From Sphingomonas sp. 35-24ZXX (lineage in GTDB: Bacteria; Pseudomonadota; Alphaproteobacteria; Sphingomonadales; Sphingomonadaceae): DNA of 64,000 bases. Where the stretch lies: assembly GCF_000786215.1 (NCBI RefSeq), contig NZ_JROG01000009.1, positions 1 to 64,000 on the forward strand. Reading direction: 5' to 3'. The notes beneath the pieces were generated by a model. It saw only the letters and a program-made list of their open reading frames with translations, was not told where the DNA came from and made no database searches. Shown piece after piece: positions 40,586-48,156 of the stretch. Position 1 is the first letter of the stretch, and every line of letters starts with the position of its first letter. Made by a program: the position numbers and the translations under genes.

Positions 40586-40858
40586 ATGAAGCTTCGTTCC
40601 GCCCTGCTCGGCGCCGTTCTCCTCGCCGCCACCGCCGCTCCCGCCTTCGCGCAGGACGATGCCCTGATCTCGAAGAACCAGACCATCTACGACGCCGAAG
40701 GCAAGCGCGTCGGCAAGGTGACCCGCGTTCTCGAAGACGGTTCGGCTCTGGTCATCTACAAGGGCAAGGTCGTGCGCATCGGCGCCTCGACCCTCACCGC
40801 TGGCGAAGGCAAGGTCACGACCTCGCTTTCGAAGAAGGAACTTGCCCGTCTGGATTGA
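40586..40858 (+). CDS. Small exported hypothetical protein
   Basis: A 90-residue protein with a classic signal peptide (MKLRSALLGAVLLAATAAPAFAQ, cut after AFA). The mature part of about 67 residues has no Cys: ISKNQTIYDAEGKRVGKVTRVLEDGSALVIYKGKVVRIGASTL, a repeated short-beta pattern like a PRC/SH3-type barrel. ATG 40586 follows GAAAGGAA. It is monocistronic, with its own promoter region and a strong terminator, as expected for an abundant periplasmic protein. Family unknown. Confidence 0.85.
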   Translation: MKLRSALLGAVLLAATAAPAFAQDDALISKNQTIYDAEGKRVGKVTRVLEDGSALVIYKGKVVRIGASTLTAGEGKVTTSLSKKELARLD

Positions 40859-40882
40859 TCCTCTCGATCCATCGACGCCCTG

Positions 40883-40919
40883 AAAGGCCGGGAGAGCATC
40901 GCGCTTTCCCGGCCTTTTT
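40883..40919 (+). terminator. Intrinsic terminator
   Basis: An 11-bp stem AAAGGCCGGGA / TCCCGGCCTTT (40883-40893 / 40907-40917) runs into TTTTT. It ends the small exported protein's transcript. Confidence 0.92.
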
Positions 40920-41043
40920 CGTGGTCGTTATCCGGCGGACGGTTTTGCGCAGTTGCGCTGGCCGTAGCGTCGCTGCGCGCTGGTCCGCAACCAGCGGTCA
41001 AAGCCACTTTTCTTTTGAGCGCAAAGCCGCTTAAGGTCCGGGC

Positions 41044-41913
41044 ATGAAAGCCACCGGACCTTCTTCGCAGACCTATTTCTCGCAGCGGCTGCGGCTGCAT
41101 TATGCCGATTGGGGCAATGCCGACGCCCCGCCGCTGATCCTCGTGCATGGCGGTGAGGACCATTGCCGATCGTGGGACTGGGTGGCGAGCGAGCTTCAGG
41201 GCGACTGGCATGTGATTGCGCCAGACCTTCGCGGCCATGGCGATTCGCAATGGACCGCCGACGGCAACTATCCAACGATGAACTTCGTCTATGATCTGGC
41301 CCAGCAGGTCGAGCAGTTCGGCTATGATCAGGTGACGATCGTTGCCCACTCGCTCGGCGGCAATACCGCGCTGCGCTATGCGGGGCTGTACCCTGAAAAG
41401 GTGCGCAAGATCGTCGCGATCGAAGGGCTGGGGCCCTCGCCAAGGATGCTTGAAGAGCGCCGCCAGACACCGTTGCACGATCATTGGCGCAAATGGTTTG
41501 CCGACAAGCGCGCCAAGGCGACGCGCAAGCACCGCGAATATGACAGCTTCGAGGAAGCGCTGTCGCGGATGCATGCAGAAAACAGCTATCTGACTGCCGA
41601 GCAGGCGCGGCACCTGTGCGAACATGCGGTGATCCGCAACGAGAACGGCACGTACAGCTGGAAGTTCGACCCGCATATCCGCATCTGGCCGATCCTGGAT
41701 ATCACGCCTGACCAGATGTACGATCTATGGCGCCGCATCACCTGCCCGACCCTGCTGTGCTGGGGTGAGAAGAGCTGGGCCTCCGATCCCGAGGCAGACG
41801 GCCGGCTGAACCTGTTCACCAATGCACGCCTCGCCAAGTTCGCCGATGCCGGGCACTGGCTGCACCATGACCAGTTCGACCAGTTCATGGCCGAGCTCAA
41901 GGGCTTCCTGTGA
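41044..41913 (+). CDS. Alpha/beta-fold hydrolase
   Basis: A 289-residue hydrolase. The nucleophile is Ser103 in IVAHSLGGNTA, HGGEDHCRSW forms the oxyanion region, and the catalytic His is likely in FADAGHWLHHDQF. It is related to epoxide hydrolase/haloalkane-type enzymes, but the exact reaction is not clear. Its stop overlaps the next gene's ATG. It may belong to the catabolic region but is separated from it by the exported protein gene. Confidence 0.88.
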   Translation: MKATGPSSQTYFSQRLRLHYADWGNADAPPLILVHGGEDHCRSWDWVASELQGDWHVIAPDLRGHGDSQWTADGNYPTMNFVYDLAQQVEQFGYDQVTIVAHSLGGNTALRYAGLYPEKVRKIVAIEGLGPSPRMLEERRQTPLHDHWRKWFADKRAKATRKHREYDSFEEALSRMHAENSYLTAEQARHLCEHAVIRNENGTYSWKFDPHIRIWPILDITPDQMYDLWRRITCPTLLCWGEKSWASDPEADGRLNLFTNARLAKFADAGHWLHHDQFDQFMAELKGFL

Positions 41914-42713
41914 TGCAGCAGGCGAGCGATTTCCTCACCGAATGCGACCGCATCCATGCATTGGTAGCCGCGCTCGATGAGGCGCAGCTGGCGACACCCA
42001 CCGCGTTCAAGGGCTGGACGATCGGCGATGTCATCGGCCATCTGCACGTCTGGAATCAGGCCGCGCAGCTTTCGCTCAAGGACGAAGACGCGTTCAAGGG
42101 CTTCATGCGCCAGGTGGGCGGAATCATCGCCAAGGGCGGGGACTTGAATGCGTTCGAGCGAGTCTGGCTCGATGGTCTGACCGGCCAGGCGCTGGTCGCG
42201 GCCTGGGCCGAAACCTACCGCGCCACCGCTGCCGATTTCGCCACCGCCGATCCGGCGCAGCGCGTCCCCTGGGCCGGGCCGAGCATGAGCGCGCGCTCCT
42301 CGATCACCGCGCGGCTGATGGAAAGCTGGGCGCACGCGCAGGCGATCTTCGATGGGCTGGGCGTCGAGCGCGAGAACGGCGATGGCTTGAAGAATATCTG
42401 CGTGCTGGGGCTCAACACCTACGGCTGGACGTTCAAGAACCGCAGACTGGACGCGCCGCAGCCTGTCCCGCATCTGCGCCTCACCGCGCCTTCGGGCGAG
42501 ATCTGGACCTTCGGCGAACCGGCGGATGGCGAGCTGATCGAAGGTGAGGCGGCGGAATTCTGCCAGGTCGTCACGCAGACCCGCAACATCGCCGATACCG
42601 CGCTCAAGGTGACGGGGCCGAATGCGACCGCCTGGATGGCCATCGCGCAATGCTTCGCCGGTGCCCCGGTCGATCCGCCCGCGCCCGGGGTGCGGCGGGT
42701 GGCGCGCGCCTGA
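41913..42713 (+). CDS. TIGR03084-family protein (DinB/maleylpyruvate-isomerase-like N-terminal fold)
   Basis: A 266-residue protein. The N-terminal four-helix DinB-like half contains LATPTAFKGWTIGDVIGHLHVWNQAAQLSL with metal-ligand-type His and reads through MESWAHAQAIFDGLGV. The C-terminal half (LRLTAPSGEIWTFGEPADGELIEGEAAEFCQVVTQTRNIADTALKVTGPNATAWMAIAQCFAG) matches the TIGR03084 layout. ATG 41913 overlaps the hydrolase stop by one base; a GTG three bases earlier is possible. The reaction is unknown; thiol-dependent isomerase-like chemistry is a guess. Confidence 0.82.
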   Translation: MQQASDFLTECDRIHALVAALDEAQLATPTAFKGWTIGDVIGHLHVWNQAAQLSLKDEDAFKGFMRQVGGIIAKGGDLNAFERVWLDGLTGQALVAAWAETYRATAADFATADPAQRVPWAGPSMSARSSITARLMESWAHAQAIFDGLGVERENGDGLKNICVLGLNTYGWTFKNRRLDAPQPVPHLRLTAPSGEIWTFGEPADGELIEGEAAEFCQVVTQTRNIADTALKVTGPNATAWMAIAQCFAGAPVDPPAPGVRRVARA

Positions 42714-42730
42714 CGTTCAGGATCGGGTCG

Positions 42731-43501
42731 CTACAGGTTCGACAGATACCATTTCAGGGCCGAATAGTGGGACCCGCCGGGCAGCAGGTTAAGTGCCTCG
42801 CACCGCGGGAGCCGCTGTGCAAGATCCCGTGCCATCGCAACCGGTGACCAATTGTCTTCCTCACCGTGGAACAGCCAGACGGGGGCCGTGACCCGGTCCA
42901 GCTCTGCGCGCCAATCCTGCGTGTAAAGGCTGATTTCCTGCAGATAGCCGGCTCGCCCCGGACCCAGGCACTGGCGCAACACCGATTTCAGGGCTGCCTT
43001 GAACTCGGGATCGCTGGCCAGGGGACCGTCATCGCCCCGGGCGGTCGCAAACAGCATGGCATGAAGCTGGCCGGGCCAGAACCGCGCCAGCAGGGACTGG
43101 GCTCTGGTCAGGACGTGGAACATCTGCGAGTTGTCGCGTGCTGTGCGGAACACGGGTGCACCTGCCATATCGGGCAGATAGGTGCCGAGGTCGAGCGGGG
43201 CTGCAGCAGACACAAGATCGATACGGCTGACCTGGTCGCCCAGATGGGCAGCGGTCCGCAAGGCAGCGCTGGCTCCCAGCGAAAAGCCGATCAAGCGTAA
43301 TCGCGCATCCGGGACGTCGCGGCGGAGGTCAGCGGCAAGCCGCGCAAAATAGTCGGTTCCAGACGGGGCCGCGTGCCTGCCTGACCGGTCGATCACCCGG
43401 AAGCCCGTGGATCTGCGCGCAATGTCGGGGCCAAATGCCAGCAGTTCATCGGCACTGCCCGGAAGCCCGTGGAAATAGATGATCTGCTCGCTATCGCTCA
43501 T
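42731..43501 (-). CDS. Alpha/beta-fold hydrolase
   Basis: A 256-residue hydrolase: IIYFHGLPGSADELLAFG, nucleophile Ser74 in LIGFSLGASAALR, and a candidate catalytic Asp/His in LFHGEEDNWSP and LLPGGSHYSALKW. It is small and lacks a signal peptide. It lies 3' of crtC in the same direction, 120 bases apart, and is not a known carotenoid enzyme. It could be read through from the PpsR-type crtDC promoter, which is untested. Confidence 0.82.
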   Translation of the reverse strand: MSDSEQIIYFHGLPGSADELLAFGPDIARRSTGFRVIDRSGRHAAPSGTDYFARLAADLRRDVPDARLRLIGFSLGASAALRTAAHLGDQVSRIDLVSAAAPLDLGTYLPDMAGAPVFRTARDNSQMFHVLTRAQSLLARFWPGQLHAMLFATARGDDGPLASDPEFKAALKSVLRQCLGPGRAGYLQEISLYTQDWRAELDRVTAPVWLFHGEEDNWSPVAMARDLAQRLPRCEALNLLPGGSHYSALKWYLSNL

Positions 43502-43621
43502 CCGCCGAGCTTCCCGAATGTCCGCACCCGAGGCGCATCTTGCCTGTGCCAGCGCTTCCCGGCAACCCAGCCGCCGTGCCGAAAGGCACCGGTCTTCGAA
43601 CCGGAGAGCAGCCTTCTGTCG

Positions 43622-44674
43622 TCAGCCTCGCCGTGGCATCCGGAACGGCAGCATCAGCTTCACGATCCCCTTTTCCAGCCGGTCGAGCGACAGGCTCTCG
43701 TGCACCGCTTCGGCCTGCTCGCCGAACAGCCGGGTCTTCAGCGCGGTGCGGGAATAGAAGGGCGTATCCTCCCAGGTGCGGCGGATTTCGACCGGGGCAC
43801 CGGCGTCGGCGCGGGTGATGCGCGGCATGCGCCACAAGGTCTTGGGCAGCACGCGTTCGGGGGGCAGCTCGACCTCGCTGATCGTGCCGTTGTCGGCGAA
43901 GCGCAACCCCATGCCGAAGCGCGAGGCGTCGCGGCGCTGGCCTTCGTAGAGCACCACTGAGTCGCGTTTGAGATGCGCGCGCGACCAGTGCCAGTCGGAA
44001 AAGCCGCGCTCCAGCGGTTCGATCCCGGCGTTGCTGTCGATATAGCCTTCGCCTTTCCAGCTGAGCGAAGGATTGTCGAGCTTGACGTCGATCGCCGCGC
44101 GCGGTGCGATCGGGCGCCAGGCGTGATGCCCCTCGGCGTCGAGCGGCCATTGCGTCTGGGGCATCACCTTGGGAAAGACGCGGATCGTGCCGCGCACCTT
44201 CTTGGGCAATGGCGCGGTAATCTCGGCCAGGTCGATCCGCAGGCTGGTGCCGTCCCAGTGCATCGAGCTGGGGCCGATGACGAGATGGTCGTGATCGCGC
44301 GCCAGGTGCCTGCGGCCGCGCTCGGTCATGCACCAGCCGCCGCGCGGGCCGTAGAGCGCCACGTTCATCGCGATATGGTTGTCGGGATCGCCGCGCCCGG
44401 ACCAGTGATAATAAGGCGAGAACACGCTGCCGATGAAGGCGATGATCGTCAGGCCGTGCTTGCCGTCGTCGCTCAGCGCGTCGATGTACCACCAGGCATA
44501 GCCACCCGGCGGGACGATCGCATCGAAGGCAGGTCCGCAAGCAGCCGCTCTGCCGCCAAGCGGCCGGAGAGACTCGCCATCGGGATCCCGGCGCCGGGGT
44601 GAATTCCACCCCCGGCCAAATAGAGCCCCAGCAGGCGGCTCGCTGCCCCGGGCCGCTGGAAAGCCGCCTTCCAT
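43622..44674 (-). CDS. crtC: Carotenoid 1,2-hydratase CrtC
   Basis: Hydrates the psi end group of acyclic carotenoids on the way to spheroidene or spirilloxanthin. The conserved N-terminal core is FDAIVPPGGYAWWYIDALSDDGKHGLTIIAFIGSVFSPYYHW, and the usual HHAWRPIAPRAAIDV and FSDWHWSRAHLKRDSVVLYEG follow. No ATG, GTG or TTG lies in frame between 44674 and that core. The start is therefore either the far upstream ATG (350 residues, overlapping crtD by about 200 bases) or a rare start near the core. The start is uncertain. Confidence 0.88.
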   Translation of the reverse strand: MEGGFPAARGSEPPAGALFGRGWNSPRRRDPDGESLRPLGGRAAACGPAFDAIVPPGGYAWWYIDALSDDGKHGLTIIAFIGSVFSPYYHWSGRGDPDNHIAMNVALYGPRGGWCMTERGRRHLARDHDHLVIGPSSMHWDGTSLRIDLAEITAPLPKKVRGTIRVFPKVMPQTQWPLDAEGHHAWRPIAPRAAIDVKLDNPSLSWKGEGYIDSNAGIEPLERGFSDWHWSRAHLKRDSVVLYEGQRRDASRFGMGLRFADNGTISEVELPPERVLPKTLWRMPRITRADAGAPVEIRRTWEDTPFYSRTALKTRLFGEQAEAVHESLSLDRLEKGIVKLMLPFRMPRRG

Positions 44675-46014
44675 CCATGAGTCGCCCGGCCGTAGAGCGC
44701 GCCGCCCGTCGCCGGGAACAAATGCTCGTAATCCGCTGGCGTCACCAAATGCGAGTTGTCCGCCGTTCGGTCGATCGTCAGGCCACAATCCTCCAGGAAG
44801 CCGAAAACTTGCCTCTCGCATTGGTCGATCTCCGCCTGTGTATTCTGGAATGTGTCGCCATTGGCCGGCGCGTTGACGATAAGCTGCAAGCGTTCGGGAC
44901 CCGGCGGCGCGCGCGCCGAATGGTCGTCGCGGTCCTGCGCGCAGATGTAGATGGTGGGCGCATCGGGCACCTGCCCGCGCTTGAAGATCGAATCGAACTC
45001 GGCGCGGTAATCGTTCGAGAAGAACACGCTGTGCCTGACCAAGGGAAAACCGGCGGTCTTCGCGTTCATCAGCCAGGTCATGCTGGAGAGCGAGCGCTGC
45101 TTGGGTGGCACGGGCGGCACCGCACGGCGCACCTTGTCGCCCAGCCGCCCGATGTTGAGCGCAGCCGGATCGCCGTTGAACACGACCGCACGCGCGCGGA
45201 TGACCTCGCCCGATTCGAGCCGGACACCGGCGGCGCGGCCGTGCTCGACCACGATCTCGGCAATCGGTGCATCATAGCGGAACTTGGCGCCATTGCTGCG
45301 CGCAAGCTCTGCGATGGCCGTCGCGATCGAATGCATGCCATTGTCGGCCAGCCAAACGCCGTCCTGTTCGACATGCGCGATCAGCATCAAGGTGGCGGGT
45401 GCGACGAACGGCGACGAGCCGCAATAGGTGGCATAGCGGCCGAACAGCTGTTGCAGCCGGGGGTCGGCAAAATGCCGGCCCAGCGCCTTCCACATCGCCT
45501 GATAGGGGCGGATCGCCATCGTTTCGGGCAGGCGCTTGAAGCCGATGCGTGTCACCAGGGAGAAGGGCGTGGGGGCAGGGGCCTCCAGATAGGGTTCGCG
45601 CAGCACATTGAAGATGCGCGCGGCCTCTGCGCAGAAGGTGCGGAAACCCGCAGCGTCTCTGGCGCCGAAATAGTCGCCAATCGCCGCTTCGCTATGCGCG
45701 ACATCGGCAAACAGGTCGAACGGCGCCTCGGGGCCCCAGGCATGGCGCGCGATCAGGCTGGCCGGGGTCAAGGGGATCGCGGTCTCGAGATTGCCGCCGC
45801 AATCGTTGAACAGTCGGTCGAACACCCAGCGCATCGTGAACACCGTGGGCCCGCCATCGACCGGACGCCCGGCTGCCACCACTTCGCGCAGCTTGCCGCC
45901 GGGGGTGGGCTGTCGCTCGACCACCAGCACGGATTCTCCCGCCGCTGCGAGCAACGCCGCCGCGCTCAGCCCGCCGACGCCTGCGCCGACCACAATGATC
46001 GGCTCATGGCGCAT
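44473..46014 (-). CDS. crtD: 1-hydroxycarotenoid 3,4-desaturase CrtD
   Basis: A 513-residue FAD-dependent desaturase acting after CrtC. The N-terminal fold is PIIVVGAGVGGLSAAALLAAAGESVLVVERQPTPGG. The C-terminal signature LYLAGGGIHPGAGIPMASLSGRLAAERLL ends the enzyme. I use ATG 46014; an ATG four codons upstream (46026) is also possible. It is the first gene of a two-gene unit with crtC and is preceded by two tandem PpsR-type sites, so repression by PpsR is likely. Confidence 0.94.
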   Translation of the reverse strand: MRHEPIIVVGAGVGGLSAAALLAAAGESVLVVERQPTPGGKLREVVAAGRPVDGGPTVFTMRWVFDRLFNDCGGNLETAIPLTPASLIARHAWGPEAPFDLFADVAHSEAAIGDYFGARDAAGFRTFCAEAARIFNVLREPYLEAPAPTPFSLVTRIGFKRLPETMAIRPYQAMWKALGRHFADPRLQQLFGRYATYCGSSPFVAPATLMLIAHVEQDGVWLADNGMHSIATAIAELARSNGAKFRYDAPIAEIVVEHGRAAGVRLESGEVIRARAVVFNGDPAALNIGRLGDKVRRAVPPVPPKQRSLSSMTWLMNAKTAGFPLVRHSVFFSNDYRAEFDSIFKRGQVPDAPTIYICAQDRDDHSARAPPGPERLQLIVNAPANGDTFQNTQAEIDQCERQVFGFLEDCGLTIDRTADNSHLVTPADYEHLFPATGGALYGRATHGWKAAFQRPGAASRLLGLYLAGGGIHPGAGIPMASLSGRLAAERLLADLPSMRSSRRVAMPGGTSTR

Positions 46015-46062
46015 AAGGCGGTCCATCGGAATAAGCGCAGTTCATGGCAGGATGCTAGCAGG

Positions 46063-46104
46063 TGTCCATAAAGTTTGACAGATGTTTGTCGCAGTATTTG
46101 GACA
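46063..46104 (-). promoter_or_regulatory. Two tandem PpsR/CrtJ sites before crtDC
   Basis: Two exact TGT-N12-ACA palindromes, 46063-46080 and 46087-46104, have centres 24 bases apart, so dimers or tetramers could bind on nearly one face. Each reads TGT-N9-TGGACA or TGT-N10-CGACA on the leftward strand, and TGGACA can serve as a -35 element. They lie 49-90 bases before the crtD ATG. Confidence 0.82.
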
Positions 46105-46123
46105 TGCATGGCTTAGGCATCGG

Positions 46124-46393
46124 TCAGCGCCTTTTGTCCAGCATTTCGCGCCGCTTCAAATCCGCGATATGCACCGGGAATGACAGCGTCAGCGGCACTG
46201 CGATCAGCGGCCAGTCCGCCCCGGTCAGCGCGCCGCGCAGCGCGAATACGATCAGCACCGCCGGGCCCAGCGCGAGCGCCACGTCCAGCGCCCTGGCGCC
46301 GCGCGCCACCAGCCAGACCAACTCTGCCGCCAGCACGATCAGGATCAGGTCCGCCGCATGGCCGCTGGCGAAAAGCGCCGAAACCGCGTCCAT
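46124..46393 (-). CDS. Small integral-membrane protein in the bchG operon
   Basis: An 89-residue protein, using the ATG one base after the tspO stop. Three hydrophobic spans are visible (LILIVLAAELVWLVA; LDVALALGPAVLIVFALRGAL; PLIAVPLTLSFPV), followed by a basic tail (DLKRREMLDKRR). I do not know the family. Its place directly behind tspO and before the crtDC promoter suggests a role linked to tetrapyrrole or photosynthetic-membrane physiology, inferred only from position. Confidence 0.75.
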   Translation of the reverse strand: MDAVSALFASGHAADLILIVLAAELVWLVARGARALDVALALGPAVLIVFALRGALTGADWPLIAVPLTLSFPVHIADLKRREMLDKRR

Positions 46394-46394
46394 C

Positions 46395-46877
46395 TCAGCC
46401 GAACGGGCCATTGAGCTGCACGATCGCGAAGTTGAGCGCCGCTGCAACGCTGACCCAGCCGATATAGGGCAGCAACAGCCAGGCGGTCAGCTTGGAGAAG
46501 CGCCCGCAATAGATGATCAGCAGCGCGATCGATGCCCATAGCAGGGCGACCTCGATCAGGGCCCAGTCGGGCCGCTGGACGCGGAAGAACAACAGGCTCC
46601 ACAGCACGTTGAGGAAACCGTTGAACGCGAACAGGCCGATGACATTGGTGCGCGCGTTGCGCGTCGGCGCGGCACGCCACGCGGCGAGCGAGGCCATCGC
46701 TGCCAGCGCGAAGATCAATGTCCAGGCAACGCCGTAAAGCCAGCCGGGCGGAGCCCAGGCGGGCTGGGTAAGGCTCTGGTACCACGGCCCCAGATCGGTG
46801 ATCGTCGCGCCGCCCGACGCCACGATCAATGCCGCCATCGCCGCCAGGATGACGGGGAGAAAACCTTCACGATGCAT
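46395..46877 (-). CDS. tspO: TspO/MBR-family membrane protein
   Basis: A 160-residue protein with five membrane helices and the family pattern TDLGPWYQSLTQPAWAPPGWLYGVAWTLIFALAAMASL...WSLLFFRVQRPDWALIEVALLW. TspO binds porphyrins and in Rhodobacter tunes photosynthesis gene expression in response to oxygen. It lies 43 bases after bchP in the same direction, so it is probably the fourth gene of the bchG operon. Its presence inside the photosynthesis cluster is common in phototrophic alphaproteobacteria. Confidence 0.93.
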   Translation of the reverse strand: MHREGFLPVILAAMAALIVASGGATITDLGPWYQSLTQPAWAPPGWLYGVAWTLIFALAAMASLAAWRAAPTRNARTNVIGLFAFNGFLNVLWSLLFFRVQRPDWALIEVALLWASIALLIIYCGRFSKLTAWLLLPYIGWVSVAAALNFAIVQLNGPFG

Positions 46878-46920
46878 GTAACCCGCAGCCTCCCAGCTGA
46901 AAAATCGCGTAATCGTCCAG

Positions 46921-48132
46921 TCAGGCCCGCGACAGCCCGAGCAGATGTCCCATATCCTTCACGAAGATCTTGGCATGCGCCACCGGTTTGCGGCGGACCA
47001 GTTCCTTGTGCATGTAGCTCTGCCAGGTGAGGTACTGGACATCGGGGTCCGCGCACATCTTGACGAAGCGCTCGCGCCGCTTGTCCGACGAATACCAGAA
47101 ATACTGCATGATCCCGAGGATCCAGAACACCTTGCCATGCTTGGCCATGAATGCCTTGCGCGCCTGCTTGAGCGCGGATGCCTTGCCGGTGACGAGGAAC
47201 TGGAATACCGCATCGGCCGCCAGCCGTCCGCAGGCCATGGCATAATAGATCCCTTCGCCCGAGGCCGGAGCGACCACGCCGGCGGCATCGCCCGCCACCA
47301 CCAGGTCACGGCCATTGTCCCAGCGCTTCAGGGGCTTGAGGGGGATCGGCGCGCCTTCCTTGCGGATCGTCTCGCAACCCGCCAGGCCGATCTGCTCGCG
47401 CATCAGCGCGGTCGTTTCACGCAGGGGAAAGCCCTTGTTGGCGCTGCCCAGGCCGATGCTGGCGGTATCGCCATGCGGGAACACCCAGGCGTAGAAATCG
47501 GGCGACAAATGTCCCTGATAATAGACGTCGCAGCGGTCCGCATCGAAATCGGTGGCCTGCGCCAGGGCCGCATCGGGGGCCTTGATGATCTCGTGATAGG
47601 CAAACACGCATTTGACCTGCTCGGCGCCCTTGATGTTCTGCCGGGCCACCGCCGAGCGCGCGCCATCGGCGCCGATCACGCTGCGCACGCGCAGCCGCCG
47701 GTCGGGCCCGCCGCGCTCCTGGCGATAGACCAGCACCGCCATGCCATCATGGTCGCGGTCGATCCGTTCATAGGTCCCGGTGATCCGATGCGCACCGTTC
47801 AGCGCGGCACGCGCGCGCAGCCACTCGTCGAACACATCGCGATCGACCATGCCGACATAGCCCTTGCCCTCGGGGCCATCGCCCACCGGCATGTCGACCT
47901 CGCGGCCCGAGGGCGCGATCATCCGCGCCGCGCGGGCCTTGGCGACCAGCAAGGATTCGGGAATCTCGAAATCCTTGAGCGCGCGGGGCGGGATCGCGCC
48001 GCCGCATGGCTTGATGCGGCCATCGCGGTCGAGCAGCAGCACCTTGAGCCCGCGCTTGGCCAGATCGTTGGCCGCCGTCGCGCCCGAGGGTCCGCCGCCA
48101 ATGACTGCTACGTCGAAATCCGCATCTGCCAT
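46921..48132 (-). CDS. bchP: Geranylgeranyl reductase BchP
   Basis: A 403-residue flavoprotein that reduces the geranylgeranyl tail of bacteriochlorophyll to phytyl with NADPH. The N-terminal FAD fold is DFDVAVIGGGPSGATAANDLAKRGLKVLLLDRDGRIKPCGGAIPPRAL. The mid-region WVFPHGDTASIGLGSANKGF and VVAGDAAGVVAPASGEGIYYAMACG are typical. It is preceded by the PucC-type gene 24 bases away and followed by tspO. The C-terminal YMHKELVRRKPVAHAKIFVKDMGHLLGL is also typical of BchP. Confidence 0.95.
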   Translation of the reverse strand: MADADFDVAVIGGGPSGATAANDLAKRGLKVLLLDRDGRIKPCGGAIPPRALKDFEIPESLLVAKARAARMIAPSGREVDMPVGDGPEGKGYVGMVDRDVFDEWLRARAALNGAHRITGTYERIDRDHDGMAVLVYRQERGGPDRRLRVRSVIGADGARSAVARQNIKGAEQVKCVFAYHEIIKAPDAALAQATDFDADRCDVYYQGHLSPDFYAWVFPHGDTASIGLGSANKGFPLRETTALMREQIGLAGCETIRKEGAPIPLKPLKRWDNGRDLVVAGDAAGVVAPASGEGIYYAMACGRLAADAVFQFLVTGKASALKQARKAFMAKHGKVFWILGIMQYFWYSSDKRRERFVKMCADPDVQYLTWQSYMHKELVRRKPVAHAKIFVKDMGHLLGLSRA

Positions 48133-48156
48133 TGTCTCTACTCCTGTTTGGCCGTC

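Noticed and set aside
43555-43610. GGTTCGAAG-like sequence on the minus strand resembling a tRNA T-arm
   Set aside because: Only a 5-bp stem with a 6-base loop forms. No acceptor, D or anticodon arm pairs around it.
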